Under the pieces are notes generated by a model that worked only from the letters and a program-made list of their open reading frames with translations, ran no database searches and was not told the DNA's origin. A stretch of DNA of 64,000 nt from the NCBI GenBank assembly GCA_963779325.1, contig CAVZXS010000032.1:1-64000 (forward strand). Reading direction: 5' to 3'. The DNA comes from CAVZXS01 sp963779325. GTDB taxonomy: Bacteria > Bacteroidota > Bacteroidia > Chitinophagales > Chitinophagaceae. The position numbers and the translations under genes were made by a program. Positions 1-7,949 of the stretch are shown in pieces; position 1 is the first letter of the stretch; every line of letters begins with the position of its first letter.

Positions 1-46
1 CGAAAAACCTCATAAAAAAATGGTGTTTTTCCCGGCGGGGTTTGAT
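1..46. repeat. Hairpin repeat, copy 1 (left of lipoprotein cassette)
   Basis: A 46-bp unit starting CGAAAAACCTCAT and ending CCGGCGGGGTTTGAT. A second copy of the same length lies at 2505-2550. The outer parts are nearly identical and the hairpin loop differs (about 35 of 46 positions match). The two copies bracket the lipoprotein gene and its downstream partner. Because the window starts inside or at this unit, its true left edge is unknown. Confidence 0.65.
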
Positions 47-379
47 GAAAACAACCAATCTTTGCGGTGTAAAGCTCTTTAAGACCTGAGGTTTTGCTCA
101 TAAAAACCGGTTGTAAACACCGGGCGGCAGTAAGAAAAAAACGTTTTTTAAATGGACTTTTTCCCAAGGGGGCGGTGCAGATGGCAGGTAGTTTTGTTCT
201 GTTGACAGAAATAATATCCGGACAGTTCACAGCCAAGATGCAAATACGGTTATAGAAAATAGGAATCAATTTCTTACACCCGAAAGGAACTGCTACATCA
301 GGATGCGTTGTTTGTGTCAATGTTGGGCCATCCTGAAACCAACATAAAAGAAGTAGGGACCATTCCAAAACAAATTTTT
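47..379. other. Gene-free left edge
   Basis: No convincing coding region is seen. The stretch contains further fragments resembling the hairpin repeat (ACCTGAGGTTTT near 85, CCGGGCGG near 120) and A/T homopolymers. The ATG at 380 starts a clear lipoprotein signal, so the upstream in-frame extension to 308 is not needed. Confidence 0.4.
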
Positions 380-1611
380 ATGATTCGAAGAAATCTCTTA
401 GCCTTATCGGCTTCGGTAGTTGCAGCAGTGCTGCTCATTACCGGCTGTAAAAAAGATGCGAACGAAGTGAGCGAAAACTCTGATGCATTTTCCGTTGCAC
501 TGGCAAAACAGTGGTATGCAACTAATGTTAACAACAAACAGAATAGTTTAAACAATCAATCCCGAAAAAAAATCGGGAATTTTTCTCCCTTTATGGGATA
601 AGGCTTTTAACAGTAATGATGATAAATATGAAGTAGTAGAAACTCCTTTGAAGTTTTGATCATAACCCGGGGTTCTCTTCATCACCGGACCCGGCAAAAA
701 GTAAAGTAAACGGTATAACAAGAATGTTGATATTAAAAAACAAAAAAAGTGGTGATATACAGTCTGCATTGATGCATGTATTTTCCAATTCGGGTACGGA
801 GGAAAAAAACATGACTTATTCAAAAGGAAAAGAAAATTTTACCGGTACTGTATTTTTTACTGACTTGGACGGGAATTTTGTAAACGGCTGGCAGTATGAG
901 AAAGGGAAGATTATACGTAAAGGTGATAAGGAGGTGAGTGCAAATAATGCCTCAGCGAAATTGCCGCTCCCCGGTGAGGGAGAGTGCCAAATTTTAGAAA
1001 TATCCTGGTATCAAAGAGACTGTCAAGAAGTAACATACAATAGCGGTGTTTATACTTGCGGTCCCTGGCAATATCTTTCCTCTACTTATGTTACTTATTG
1101 CTTTCCAACCGGTGGTGGTAGCGATGGAGGGGGAAGTTATGGTGGTGGGGAGAGTTTAAAGTGCGATAAATTTACAACAGATTTAAATACTTATGCATCG
1201 TCTGGTATAGAGATGTCAGAAAAACGCCCCATTACAACAAACACTGAAACTTCTGTAATGAGGGATAAAAATTATCCTTGGGCTGTTTATATGTTTCCGG
1301 GATCGAGCCTTCCGTTTGTTGGGACACTTCCGCCAATAATATTTATCAGTCACGAAACGGGGATAACTGTAAAAAATAACTCTAACGAGTGGGTTTGGGA
1401 ATCTCTTACTCATAAAACATTTTCAAAGGAAGGGATAAGTGTTGTAATTATACCTTCTATTTCATTAAATAACGCCAATGCTAATATAAGCGGTACAATC
1501 GCAACAATGGATTTATCATTTAATATCGGAGTTTCAGTTATCTGTAAAGGAGTTGCTACTGAAATAGAATCGAATCACAAAAGATCAAATAGATGGTATG
1601 CGAGTGAATAA
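380..1611 (+). CDS. Surface lipoprotein with Gly-rich linker and distinct C-terminal domain (two frameshifts)
   Basis: Start ATG 380 gives a lipoprotein signal ending in the lipobox ITGCKKD. Reading stops at 601, but the frame one base later continues with PLWDKAFNSNDD and KYEVVETPLKF, and after a second one-base shift in the TTTT at 654-657 it continues as DHNPGFSSSPDP into the long frame ending at 1611. Two extra bases therefore split one gene of about 410 codons. The middle part has TGTVFFTDLDGNFVNGW followed by YEKGKI, a pattern I associate with repeated Bacteroidota surface lipoproteins. A linker of Gly/Ser (GGGSDGGGSYGGG, near 1110-1150) separates it from a C-terminal domain I do not recognise. 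The function is unknown. The modular build (lipidated N-terminus, linker, distinct C-terminus, overlapping next gene) resembles polymorphic effector cassettes, which is inference only. Confidence 0.6.
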
Positions 1612-2419
1612 ATATACATCGGTGATACCTGTAATAATTTGCTCAATTTTGGGTATCACAGCACTTAAATGTTACAATTGTAAAACTTTGCTGCCTAACC
1701 GGGAGAATGAAATTATAAAATCTATCAAGTTTAGATCCAGTTTGCCTGTCCTCGTATCTGAAAGTCAGCTTTATAATTTTTCTGACAGTTTTTCAATCTA
1801 TTACTACGAGGATAAAATTCTGTATGCGTGCCCTTTAACTTATACGGAAGCGAAAACTTTTACTGATAACAATGACAGTTTAATTAGGGAGGAAATAATA
1901 AAAACGGAAATACGATGGCAATATTTTGTATATACTAAAGGGAATCTATCGGGTTTACGATACGACTCGCTTACTGTTAAGAGCGGAATAACATTCCCGG
2001 TTGATTCATTTCTTGCAAAGACGATTTTTTTTAAAGAGAAAATGTTTTTCGATAAAAGTGATGATAGTTTAGTGCAAAAAGTTACTGAACAAGACAATAC
2101 CGTAATCGAGAAATATATATCTAAAACAAAGCCTGATGAAACATATTGTGATACTACCTTTTTGTATTTTAATAACGGGTTTGAAGGAATTGATTTTCAC
2201 TTATCAAAATACTTAGATAGTGTCAAAAATCTTAAGCTATTTAAGGTCCGGCTTTTTTATAATCCGAAGAATTTGAAAAGTAATAACCCCGTTGAACGGC
2301 AAAGTAAAGAACTGTTATTTGAAATAAAGGAAAACCCTGTTTTTAATCATAAGGAAATCGCTGATTATTTTGAAAGGTATAAAAGGGATTTTACAAGAAT
2401 TGAGCGCAAACAATTGTAG
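1598..2419 (+). CDS. Membrane-anchored or secreted protein of unknown function, overlapping the lipoprotein gene
   Basis: 273 codons, overlapping the end of the previous gene by 14 bases, which implies translational coupling. Residues 8-23 form one hydrophobic segment (signal peptide or N-terminal anchor) followed by a KCYNCK motif. The rest is charged and rich in Lys, Asp, Phe and Tyr, with no motif I recognise. The gene looks A/T-richer than the housekeeping genes. Its position directly after a lipoprotein with a distinct C-terminal domain makes a dedicated partner (for example protective or chaperone-like) conceivable, but nothing in the sequence proves this. A strong terminator follows. 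Confidence 0.6.
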   Translation: MRVNKYTSVIPVIICSILGITALKCYNCKTLLPNRENEIIKSIKFRSSLPVLVSESQLYNFSDSFSIYYYEDKILYACPLTYTEAKTFTDNNDSLIREEIIKTEIRWQYFVYTKGNLSGLRYDSLTVKSGITFPVDSFLAKTIFFKEKMFFDKSDDSLVQKVTEQDNTVIEKYISKTKPDETYCDTTFLYFNNGFEGIDFHLSKYLDSVKNLKLFKVRLFYNPKNLKSNNPVERQSKELLFEIKENPVFNHKEIADYFERYKRDFTRIERKQL

Positions 2420-2450
2420 AGCTTATTGCTCCCTGAATTGTATTCTTAAA

Positions 2451-2487
2451 ATGCCGGCTGATACTTCATCAGCCGGTATTTCTTTTT
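2451..2487 (+). terminator. Rho-independent terminator after the lipoprotein cassette
   Basis: Stem ATGCCGGCTGAT / ATCAGCCGGTAT with a 5-nt loop, followed by a T-rich tract. It lies 32 bp after the stop at 2419, so the two upstream genes form one transcription unit. Confidence 0.8.
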
Positions 2488-2504
2488 ACCAAGATTTTAC
2501 AACC

Positions 2505-2550
2505 CGAAAAACCTCATCTTTTTATGAGGTTTTCACCGGCGGGGTTTCAT
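2505..2550. repeat. Hairpin repeat, copy 2 (right of lipoprotein cassette)
   Basis: Same 46-bp unit as at 1-46. This copy contains a good hairpin (AAAACCTCAT / ATGAGGTTTT). Together the copies form direct repeats around the 380-2419 cassette. Confidence 0.65.
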
Positions 2551-2631
2551 ATAAATAATTAATATTTGCTGTGCAGGTCTATTGCCTGTCTCTGATTATT
2601 TTATAATACACTTTATCAATCTTTTTTACAA

Positions 2632-2838
2632 TTGCTGCAACTATTAATCATACTACTATTGCTCGTGGCAGCCGTGCTTACTTTTTTACGGCTAAGAAAA
2701 CTTGTGGTCAACATGGTTCGGTCATTGTTTATTGGCTATAATAATGAGGCGGAGAAAGAGCTTGGATATTATTTTCTGGTATTGGCTGTATTCGTTTTGG
2801 TTTTGGCGGAGAAGGTTATTGCTATCGCTTTTAAGTAA
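2632..2838 (+). CDS. Small two-TM membrane protein, doubtful
   Basis: 68 codons beginning with TTG. Residues 2-19 and 48-66 are strongly hydrophobic with a short basic/acidic middle, so a two-pass hairpin topology fits. There is no ATG, no ribosome-binding site and no recognised family. Hydrophobic composition can arise by chance in an A/T-rich region, so the gene is only tentative. Confidence 0.35.
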   Translation: MLQLLIILLLLVAAVLTFLRLRKLVVNMVRSLFIGYNNEAEKELGYYFLVLAVFVLVLAEKVIAIAFK

Positions 2839-2863
2839 TACCGAATCGCCTTGGTAGATAGTC

Positions 2864-2887
2864 CCCGTCCGAACCGGCACGGACGGG
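2864..2887. repeat. CCCGTCCG palindrome
   Basis: Perfect 8-bp inverted repeat (CCCGTCCG, 8-nt loop, CGGACGGG). A closely related hairpin lies at 61897-61926. No T-tract follows, so it is a dispersed palindrome rather than a clear terminator. Confidence 0.55.
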
Positions 2888-3243
2888 CAATAAAAATTCA
2901 CGTAGGCTCTCGGTATTATACCAATCATTTTGGACTACATAATAAATCATTTTGGTATAAGTACCTGTTGTGTGCTATATTAAATTGGAATTAATTTTAC
3001 GATAAGTTAAACGCAGAGAAAATGAGATTGCAGAGTTAACGCTGAGTATTTCTGCGGAACCTCCTTTACTCTTTTTCTAGCGATAAAAACTAATAATGAT
3101 ACTGTTTCATTGCAATAAGAAAATACTCAGAAAAATTTATGAGGAAGAGTCGGAATTCAATTACCCGAATTATCAGGTTCAGATTTCACAGAGTTAGGGA
3201 CCGGTGTTTTACAGTTAGCAACTATAATAAAATAAAAAAAAAG

Positions 3244-3360
3244 AAGTTGATTGACATTGGACTCTCATGGCATTCGTTAGGATAATTGGAAATTTTGTTC
3301 TTGGACGGTTTTTTCAGACATTGGATAATAATGAGGGTTTCAATCCTCGTCAATCAACTT
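3244..3360. mobile_element. MITE-like element, copy 1
   Basis: 117 bp bounded by a perfect 12-bp terminal inverted repeat AAGTTGATTGAC / GTCAATCAACTT. A second element at 5668-5780 has the same ends and an alignable interior (both contain GGAC..TTGGACGGTTT-like or TTACGGACGGTTT blocks). There is no coding capacity. An obvious target-site duplication is not visible. Confidence 0.6.
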
Positions 3361-3615
3361 GCAACAAAAGTATATCCACAACGGTATGTGTACAAGAGCG
3401 GCAGTACTCGTTTTTACACCTATGGTATTTCACCTCCGCCACGTATGTTCTACGATAAATGTACCGGGGCTTTTCCGATTTTTATAGTTTCTGCCCGGCT
3501 TTTGCAGGTTTTTGTTTACAACTTTAGTGGCTTTGTGAATATCGTTTTGTAATCCTTTATTGATTATTACGGAGGGGATTATATCCGGAAGCGGCCTTAA
3601 AAGCAATGAATTGTG

Positions 3616-3696
3616 AACCACGGAGACAGAGAGGCACGGTGTATCAAAGAGAATATCCGTGTTGCTTTGTGTCTTTGTGCCTCCGTGGTTTTTTTT
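3616..3696. repeat. Long inverted repeat, AACCACGGAG type
   Basis: Perfect 10-bp arms AACCACGGAG / CTCCGTGGTT enclosing a partly pairing interior (AGAGGCAC versus GTGCC). It ends in a run of T and could terminate transcription rightwards. The arms also show a 7-bp period (CACGGAG, ACAGAGA, GGCACGG). Confidence 0.55.
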
Positions 3697-3822
3697 ATTC
3701 GTCCTTCATCTGTTGAACCGGGGAGGGCAAAACAAAAGAATATAATATTAGCAGCTGTTATTAATAAGTACCTTTCGAAAAGATTTTATTGATTAAATTT
3801 TTAAATGCGGAAAAAAATCAAG

Positions 3823-3831
3823 TACTTTTAC
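3823..3831 (+). promoter_or_regulatory. Candidate -7 box upstream of first response regulator
   Basis: TACTTTTAC, close to the Bacteroidota -7 consensus TAnnTTTG. The same 9-mer, preceded by AG, occurs at 5966-5974 upstream of the paralogous regulator, which supports a shared promoter element. No clear -33 TTG was located. Confidence 0.35.
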
Positions 3832-3884
3832 GCAACTCAAAATTTAGGCTACCACAACTAAACCAATTCTAAACTAACAAGCTA

Positions 3885-4541
3885 ATGAGTACCCAAGAGA
3901 TTAAAGTAGCGATTGCCGATGACCACAAGATTTTTAGAGATGGCATTCGCATGGCATTGAAAGACAAAGAATACCTGAAAATTTTGTGGGAGGCCGAGGA
4001 CGGTAAGGACCTGATGCATAAGATGCAGATAAAACTGCCCGATGTTATTTTGATGGACATCCGGATGCCGGAAATAGACGGTATAAATGCAATAGGACTT
4101 TTGCGCAAAGAATACGAGGCGGTAAAAATTATTGTACTGACCATGTACGACGACCAGGAGATGATTACCAAAATGATGGAGATGGGCGCCAATGCCTACT
4201 TGACCAAAACGACAGACCCCGAAGAAATTTACCAAGCCATTCTTACCTGTATGAATGACGATTTTTATTTTAATGACCTGGTAAATAAAGCCGTATTACT
4301 TAAACTGCAACACAAAAAACAAGTGAGACAGTTTTACCCCAACCCGGTAAAATTTAATGAAAAAGAGATACGCATATTAAAATTGATATCGGAAGATAAA
4401 ACCACGGAAGAAATTTCGAAAGAGGTTTTTCTGAGTCCGCGTACAATAGAAACCATACGGCAGAACATGAAACAAAAAGTAGCTGCAAAAACAATCGCCG
4501 GTTTGGTAATGTATGCTATGCGGAATAAGTTGCTGGAATGA
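3885..4541 (+). CDS. NarL/LuxR-family response regulator (paralogue 1)
   Basis: 218 residues. The N-terminal receiver domain (about 5-125) has the acidic pair D12/D13, phospho-acceptor D58 in ILMDIRMPE, T86 in VLTMYDD and K108 in YLTKTT. The C-terminal LuxR-type helix-turn-helix (about 155-215) has EKEIRILKLISEDKTTEEIS and LSPRTIETIRQNM. It is expected to bind DNA after phosphorylation by a histidine kinase. No kinase gene is adjacent. It is clearly paralogous to the regulator at 6113 (same length, same KMMEMGANAYLTK stretch), and only a methyltransferase and a repeat-rich gap lie between them. The target genes cannot be read from the sequence. Confidence 0.93.
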   Translation: MSTQEIKVAIADDHKIFRDGIRMALKDKEYLKILWEAEDGKDLMHKMQIKLPDVILMDIRMPEIDGINAIGLLRKEYEAVKIIVLTMYDDQEMITKMMEMGANAYLTKTTDPEEIYQAILTCMNDDFYFNDLVNKAVLLKLQHKKQVRQFYPNPVKFNEKEIRILKLISEDKTTEEISKEVFLSPRTIETIRQNMKQKVAAKTIAGLVMYAMRNKLLE

Positions 4542-4720
4542 AATGCTGAATGCTGAGGGCTTAATGCAATAGGCAAATGGAAAAAATCCAAATAACAAGA
4601 TCCAAAAAGCAAGTAAAAAGTCAAAATGTAAAAATCAAAATGAAAAACCCAAGTCTTTTAACCTGTATCACTTAACCCGAAACCGGGAACCTGCAACAGG
4701 TAACCAATAACCCTCAACTC
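4541..4720. repeat. Heptamer-period repeats upstream of the methyltransferase
   Basis: Three successive blocks with a 7-bp period: ATGCTGA-type units (4544-4580), AAGTCAA/AAATCAA-type units (about 4600-4655) and GAACCTG/TAACCAA-type units (about 4671-4717). The block ends within 10 bp of the ATG at 4727, so it forms most of the leader of that gene. Confidence 0.65.
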
Positions 4721-4726
4721 TTCACT

Positions 4727-5473
4727 ATGGAAAACGTAAACAGCCGATTTTTTGACGGAGCGTATAAAGAAATTTGGAGAGCTTTTATCCCCAATGGATT
4801 GACCCTTGCTGAAAATGAATATATACCCAAGGAATGTAACCTGCAGGAAGGAAGTACCGTGCTGGATATAATGTGCGGCTATGGCCGAAATACTTTGGGT
4901 CTTGCACGCAAAGGTATGGCCGTGACAGCCGTAGACAATTGTACCGATTATATTAACGAAATAAAATTAACCGCAGCCGCGGAAAACCTGCCTGTAGAAT
5001 GTTTGGAAACTGATGTGCTGAGTTTTAAAACCAACAAAAAATTTGACGCGGCTATTTGCCTGGGCAATAGCTTTTCTTTTTTTAATAAAGAAGATACCAT
5101 GGCCCTGCTTACCGGTACGGCGGATAAATTAAAACCCGGCGCAAAGTTTATTATACAAACCATGATGCTTACCGAAATGGCTATAAGAGAATTTAAAGAA
5201 ACGACAGAAGGCACCATTGGCGAATACAAGTGTAATACAAAAAGTATTTTTTTGTTCGACCCTACGCGTGTCGAAGTTGTGTATACTATGATTGCGGAGG
5301 ACGGAACGGAAGAAATAAAAGAGTCTATTGATTATTTATACAGCTACTCCGAAATGACCGCCATGATACAGGACGCCGGATTCACCATACGTAATATATA
5401 TAGTATACCGGGCCGTAAGCCATTTACCTTTGGCGAACCCAGGGCTTATTTTGTAGCACAGAAAAATGCATGA
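4727..5473 (+). CDS. SAM-dependent class I methyltransferase
   Basis: 248 residues. Motif I, VLDIMCGYGRNT (about 45-56), is the SAM-binding glycine loop, followed by the acidic residue of motif II in VTAVDNC. The C-terminal part has FTFGEPRAYFVAQ, consistent with the Methyltransf_11/25-type fold. The substrate is unknown. It may methylate a small molecule, since no RNA- or DNA-binding extension is present. It sits alone between two paralogous response regulators, and a heptamer-repeat leader precedes the start. Confidence 0.85.
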   Translation: MENVNSRFFDGAYKEIWRAFIPNGLTLAENEYIPKECNLQEGSTVLDIMCGYGRNTLGLARKGMAVTAVDNCTDYINEIKLTAAAENLPVECLETDVLSFKTNKKFDAAICLGNSFSFFNKEDTMALLTGTADKLKPGAKFIIQTMMLTEMAIREFKETTEGTIGEYKCNTKSIFLFDPTRVEVVYTMIAEDGTEEIKESIDYLYSYSEMTAMIQDAGFTIRNIYSIPGRKPFTFGEPRAYFVAQKNA

Positions 5474-5667
5474 TCAATTTTCGGTTTACGGAGAAATATA
5501 ATATTATGCAGGAAAGAGTAAGGAGTTTTAACACGCTGTGGAAATGAAAGAATGTCTTTTTCTCTCATTTCCACAGAACAAGGTTTAAATGGCAGCAGGT
5601 TTTGTTCTAATAATTTTCTTGCAGGATAAAGGACTTTAAAACGGGACTTACTAATCAGAAAAAAGGA

Positions 5668-5780
5668 AAGTTGATTGAGAGAATTGCGGTTTTTAAAAGG
5701 ATTATGGATTCGAAAAAATTACGGACGGTTTAGGACATCTGACGCTATAAAGTAAGCAAACTCCCTTTGTCAATCAACTT
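5668..5780. mobile_element. MITE-like element, copy 2
   Basis: 113 bp bounded by an 11-bp perfect terminal inverted repeat AAGTTGATTGA / TCAATCAACTT, the same ends as the element at 3244-3360. There is no coding capacity. One isolated end (AAGTTGATTGAGAG) also appears at 63305. Confidence 0.6.
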
Positions 5781-5965
5781 TCGCCGACAAATATATAGCC
5801 GCACCCGGCTGTTTACAATAGAGATACTGCGCTATTTTTGCAGGACGGCAATTACTGTCGCTATCGTAAAATACCCGGTGCGATTAGCGTAAAATATTTT
5901 GCGATTATCGTACATCTACGTTTTTAAAGCGTAAATAAGGTACTTACCACAAATTATAAATAGAG

Positions 5966-5974
5966 TACTTTTAC
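5966..5974 (+). promoter_or_regulatory. Candidate -7 box upstream of second response regulator
   Basis: TACTTTTAC preceded by AG, identical to the box at 3823-3831 in front of the paralogous regulator. This shared upstream 9-mer is the only clear common element of the two leaders. Confidence 0.35.
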
Positions 5975-6112
5975 TATGTGAAATTCAAGGGGAATTTTAC
6001 AATTTGCATCCTGATATTACGTTATAGGAAATGTATAAAATCCAATTAATGATTCGTAACCCCCATGAAAATTGTATTTGCATGGGATCTTTAAAAACCC
6101 AATATTCTAATT

Positions 6113-6787
6113 ATGAAAAATCTTGACAACAATTATGTTATCAAAGTAGCTATTTGTGACGACCACGCTCTCTTCCGGTCAGGTGTAAAAACCACTCTAT
6201 CAATGCGTAAGGATGTTCAAATGATTGCTGAAGCCGAAAACGGTATGCAGTTATTGAATCTTTTAAAGCATATTCAGCCCGATGTAGTTTTATTAGACAT
6301 CACCATGCCTATTATGGATGGTTTGAGTACATTGCCCGAGATTAAAAAGCTATACCCGCAGGTAAAAGTAATTATGCTTTCTATGCACAACGATCATTCC
6401 ATGATTTCTAAAATGATGGAAATAGGCGCTAATTCGTATCTCACAAAAGATTCTGATGCCGAAGCTATTTACCAGGCTATTAAAACCTGTTACGACCAGG
6501 AATTTTTCTTCAACGAACTTACCAACAAAGCTTTATTGAACGGCTTGCGCACCAAGCGTGTAAGCGATTCATCTATGCAAATGGATGTGGAGTTGAACGA
6601 AAAAGAAAAAAATATCCTGAAGCTGATGTGCGATGAAAAAAGCACGAAGGAAATTGCTGATATCGTAGACCTGAGCCCCAGGACAGTAGAAGCTATCCGC
6701 GACAAACTGAAATCAAAAACCGGCACCAAATCAATGGCGGGCCTGGTTATGTATGCAGTAAAAGCAGGCATAGTAGAACAAGCTTAA
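6113..6787 (+). CDS. NarL/LuxR-family response regulator (paralogue 2)
   Basis: 224 residues. The receiver domain has D16/D17, phospho-acceptor D62 in VLLDITMPI, S90 in IMLSMHND (where the paralogue has Thr) and K112 in YLTKDS. The LuxR HTH has NEKEKNILKLMCDEKSTKEI and LSPRTVEAIRDKL. It is paralogous to the gene at 3885. The two probably descend from a local duplication, with the repeat-rich gap and the methyltransferase between them. No cognate kinase is nearby. A hairpin terminator follows. Confidence 0.93.
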   Translation: MKNLDNNYVIKVAICDDHALFRSGVKTTLSMRKDVQMIAEAENGMQLLNLLKHIQPDVVLLDITMPIMDGLSTLPEIKKLYPQVKVIMLSMHNDHSMISKMMEIGANSYLTKDSDAEAIYQAIKTCYDQEFFFNELTNKALLNGLRTKRVSDSSMQMDVELNEKEKNILKLMCDEKSTKEIADIVDLSPRTVEAIRDKLKSKTGTKSMAGLVMYAVKAGIVEQA

Positions 6788-6809
6788 TTTTTAGTCATCA
6801 TCACATACT

Positions 6810-6841
6810 GCCATCTTGGTTTTTACCGGGATGGCTTTTTT
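6810..6841 (+). terminator. Rho-independent terminator after response regulator 2
   Basis: GCCATCTTGGT / ACCGGGATGGC stem with a short T loop, followed by T6. It is 23 bp past the stop. Confidence 0.75.
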
Positions 6842-7047
6842 ATGCGTAGTAGCCTTGCTTATTTTTAGTAGGTACTGTTAACCCACCCCTTTTGTGAATT
6901 TATTTATGAGTAAACACTACCGCCCCTCCGAAAGAGGGGATATGCAGATTCCAAATTGCGAAATAGGAGGACATTCAATTCACATTTCAAAGCCGGCACA
7001 TCCTATATTTGAGCTCTCAAAAAAAATTATTGGGAGCAAATTACACA

Positions 7048-7887
7048 ATGAGTTACCTGGTTCACAACGGAAAGTATTTTTCTTGCGAAGAAAAAATAAT
7101 ACAAGCGGATAGCCAAAGTTATCGCTATGGCGATGGCTTGTTTGAAACAATGAAAATAATTAAGAGAGAAATTCTTCTACAGGAATATCATTTTAACCGG
7201 TTATTCAAAGGTTTACAGATTTTAAAATACAATATACCCAAATTGTTTACGCCGGTTTCTTTGGCCGAACAAATTAAAATGCTTGCGCAAAAGAATGATT
7301 GCGAAAAATCGGCGAGGGTTCGACTGTCTGTAAGCCGCGGCCGCGGCGGCTTGTACGATGGTGATAATAAATTGGACTACATCATTGAATGTATGCCACT
7401 TACTACGCAGGTAAACGGGTTGAATGAAAATGGATTAATAATAGGCCTGTTTGAAGATGCCCGGAAAAGCTGCGATTTGTTTTCAAATCTCAAATCTGCC
7501 AACTACCTGCCTTATGTAATGGCGGCGCAATATGCTAAAGAAAATAAATGGAATGATTGTTTGGTGTTGAATCAATACAACCGGATTTGTGATGCCACCA
7601 TTGCCAATATATTTTGGATAAAAGATGGAACTATTTTTACACCGCCTTTAAGCGAAGGATGTGTAGAAGGTATAATGCGCAGGCATTTACTGCTGACAAC
7701 CGCAGGAACGGAGAATGCGGTTCTTGAAAACATTTGCCCGGTTGCTGATCTTGAAAATGCCGATGAAATTTTTTTAACCAACGCTATGTACCGCATACGA
7801 TGGGTGAAGCAATTTAGAAATAAGGAACTGACTAATTCAATAACAAAAGAGTTATACAAAAGAATAATTAATCCATTGTTTAAGTAA
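7048..7887 (+). CDS. Class IV PLP aminotransferase / aminodeoxychorismate lyase-like
   Basis: The start is taken at ATG 7048 (MSYLVHNGKYF), because family members begin with a short strand of this kind. The upstream extension to 7009 lacks family features. It is about 279 residues. RYGDGLFET (26-34) is the usual N-terminal signature, K149 in NLKSANYLP is the likely Schiff-base lysine for pyridoxal phosphate, and CDATIANIFWIKDG with TPPLSEGCVEGIMR matches the class IV signature. The length suits PabC (4-amino-4-deoxychorismate lyase, folate pathway) or a branched-chain/D-amino-acid aminotransferase. The sequence alone does not decide. It is monocistronic or paired with the downstream photolyase. 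Confidence 0.85.
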   Translation: MSYLVHNGKYFSCEEKIIQADSQSYRYGDGLFETMKIIKREILLQEYHFNRLFKGLQILKYNIPKLFTPVSLAEQIKMLAQKNDCEKSARVRLSVSRGRGGLYDGDNKLDYIIECMPLTTQVNGLNENGLIIGLFEDARKSCDLFSNLKSANYLPYVMAAQYAKENKWNDCLVLNQYNRICDATIANIFWIKDGTIFTPPLSEGCVEGIMRRHLLLTTAGTENAVLENICPVADLENADEIFLTNAMYRIRWVKQFRNKELTNSITKELYKRIINPLFK

Positions 7888-7913
7888 ACCATATTCTCTA
7901 ATTTCTGTTTACA

Positions 7914-7949
7914 GTTTGTATACTAATTGCTATATACTAAATACTCTGA
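7914..7949. repeat. Heptamer-period repeat in front of photolyase
   Basis: Units TATACTA, ATTGCTA, TATACTA, AATACTC lie directly before the ATG at 7950 and form the whole spacer after the aminotransferase gene. Confidence 0.55.

Larger units (their letters stand above)
2839..3884. other. Repeat-filled 1-kb gap without genes
   Basis: No credible gene is seen. It holds a CCCGTCCG/CGGACGGG hairpin (2864-2887), a pair of TTATACCAA-type inverted repeats near 2915-2960, degenerate ACGCAGA/ACGCTGA heptamer-like repeats near 3010-3050, an inverted-repeat element (3244-3360), a long inverted repeat (3616-3696) and the promoter region of the next gene. Confidence 0.6.
5474..6112. other. Gap with MITE-like element and response-regulator promoter
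   Basis: No gene is seen. It contains the inverted-repeat element at 5668-5780, a block near 5588-5612 weakly similar to 184-205 (ATGGCAG...TTTTGTTCT), and a leader of about 140 bp after the candidate -7 box at 5966. Confidence 0.5.

Noticed and set aside
61..90. GGTGTAAAGCTCTTT resembling a 16S rRNA fragment
   Set aside because: Only a short chance match; no flanking rRNA sequence.
2370..2558. Short open frame across the terminator after the lipoprotein cassette
   Set aside because: It reads through a clear terminator and the hairpin repeat; composition reflects those elements.
3267..3552. Two overlapping open frames on the plus strand in the 3-kb gap
   Set aside because: They overlap the MITE-like element, lack family features and compete with each other; treated as non-coding.
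4541..4720. CRISPR array
   Set aside because: The period is 7 bp with no spacers of 30-40 bp and no cas genes in the window.
6894..7112. 72-codon open frame before the class IV aminotransferase
   Set aside because: It overlaps the aminotransferase start in another frame and has no recognisable feature.
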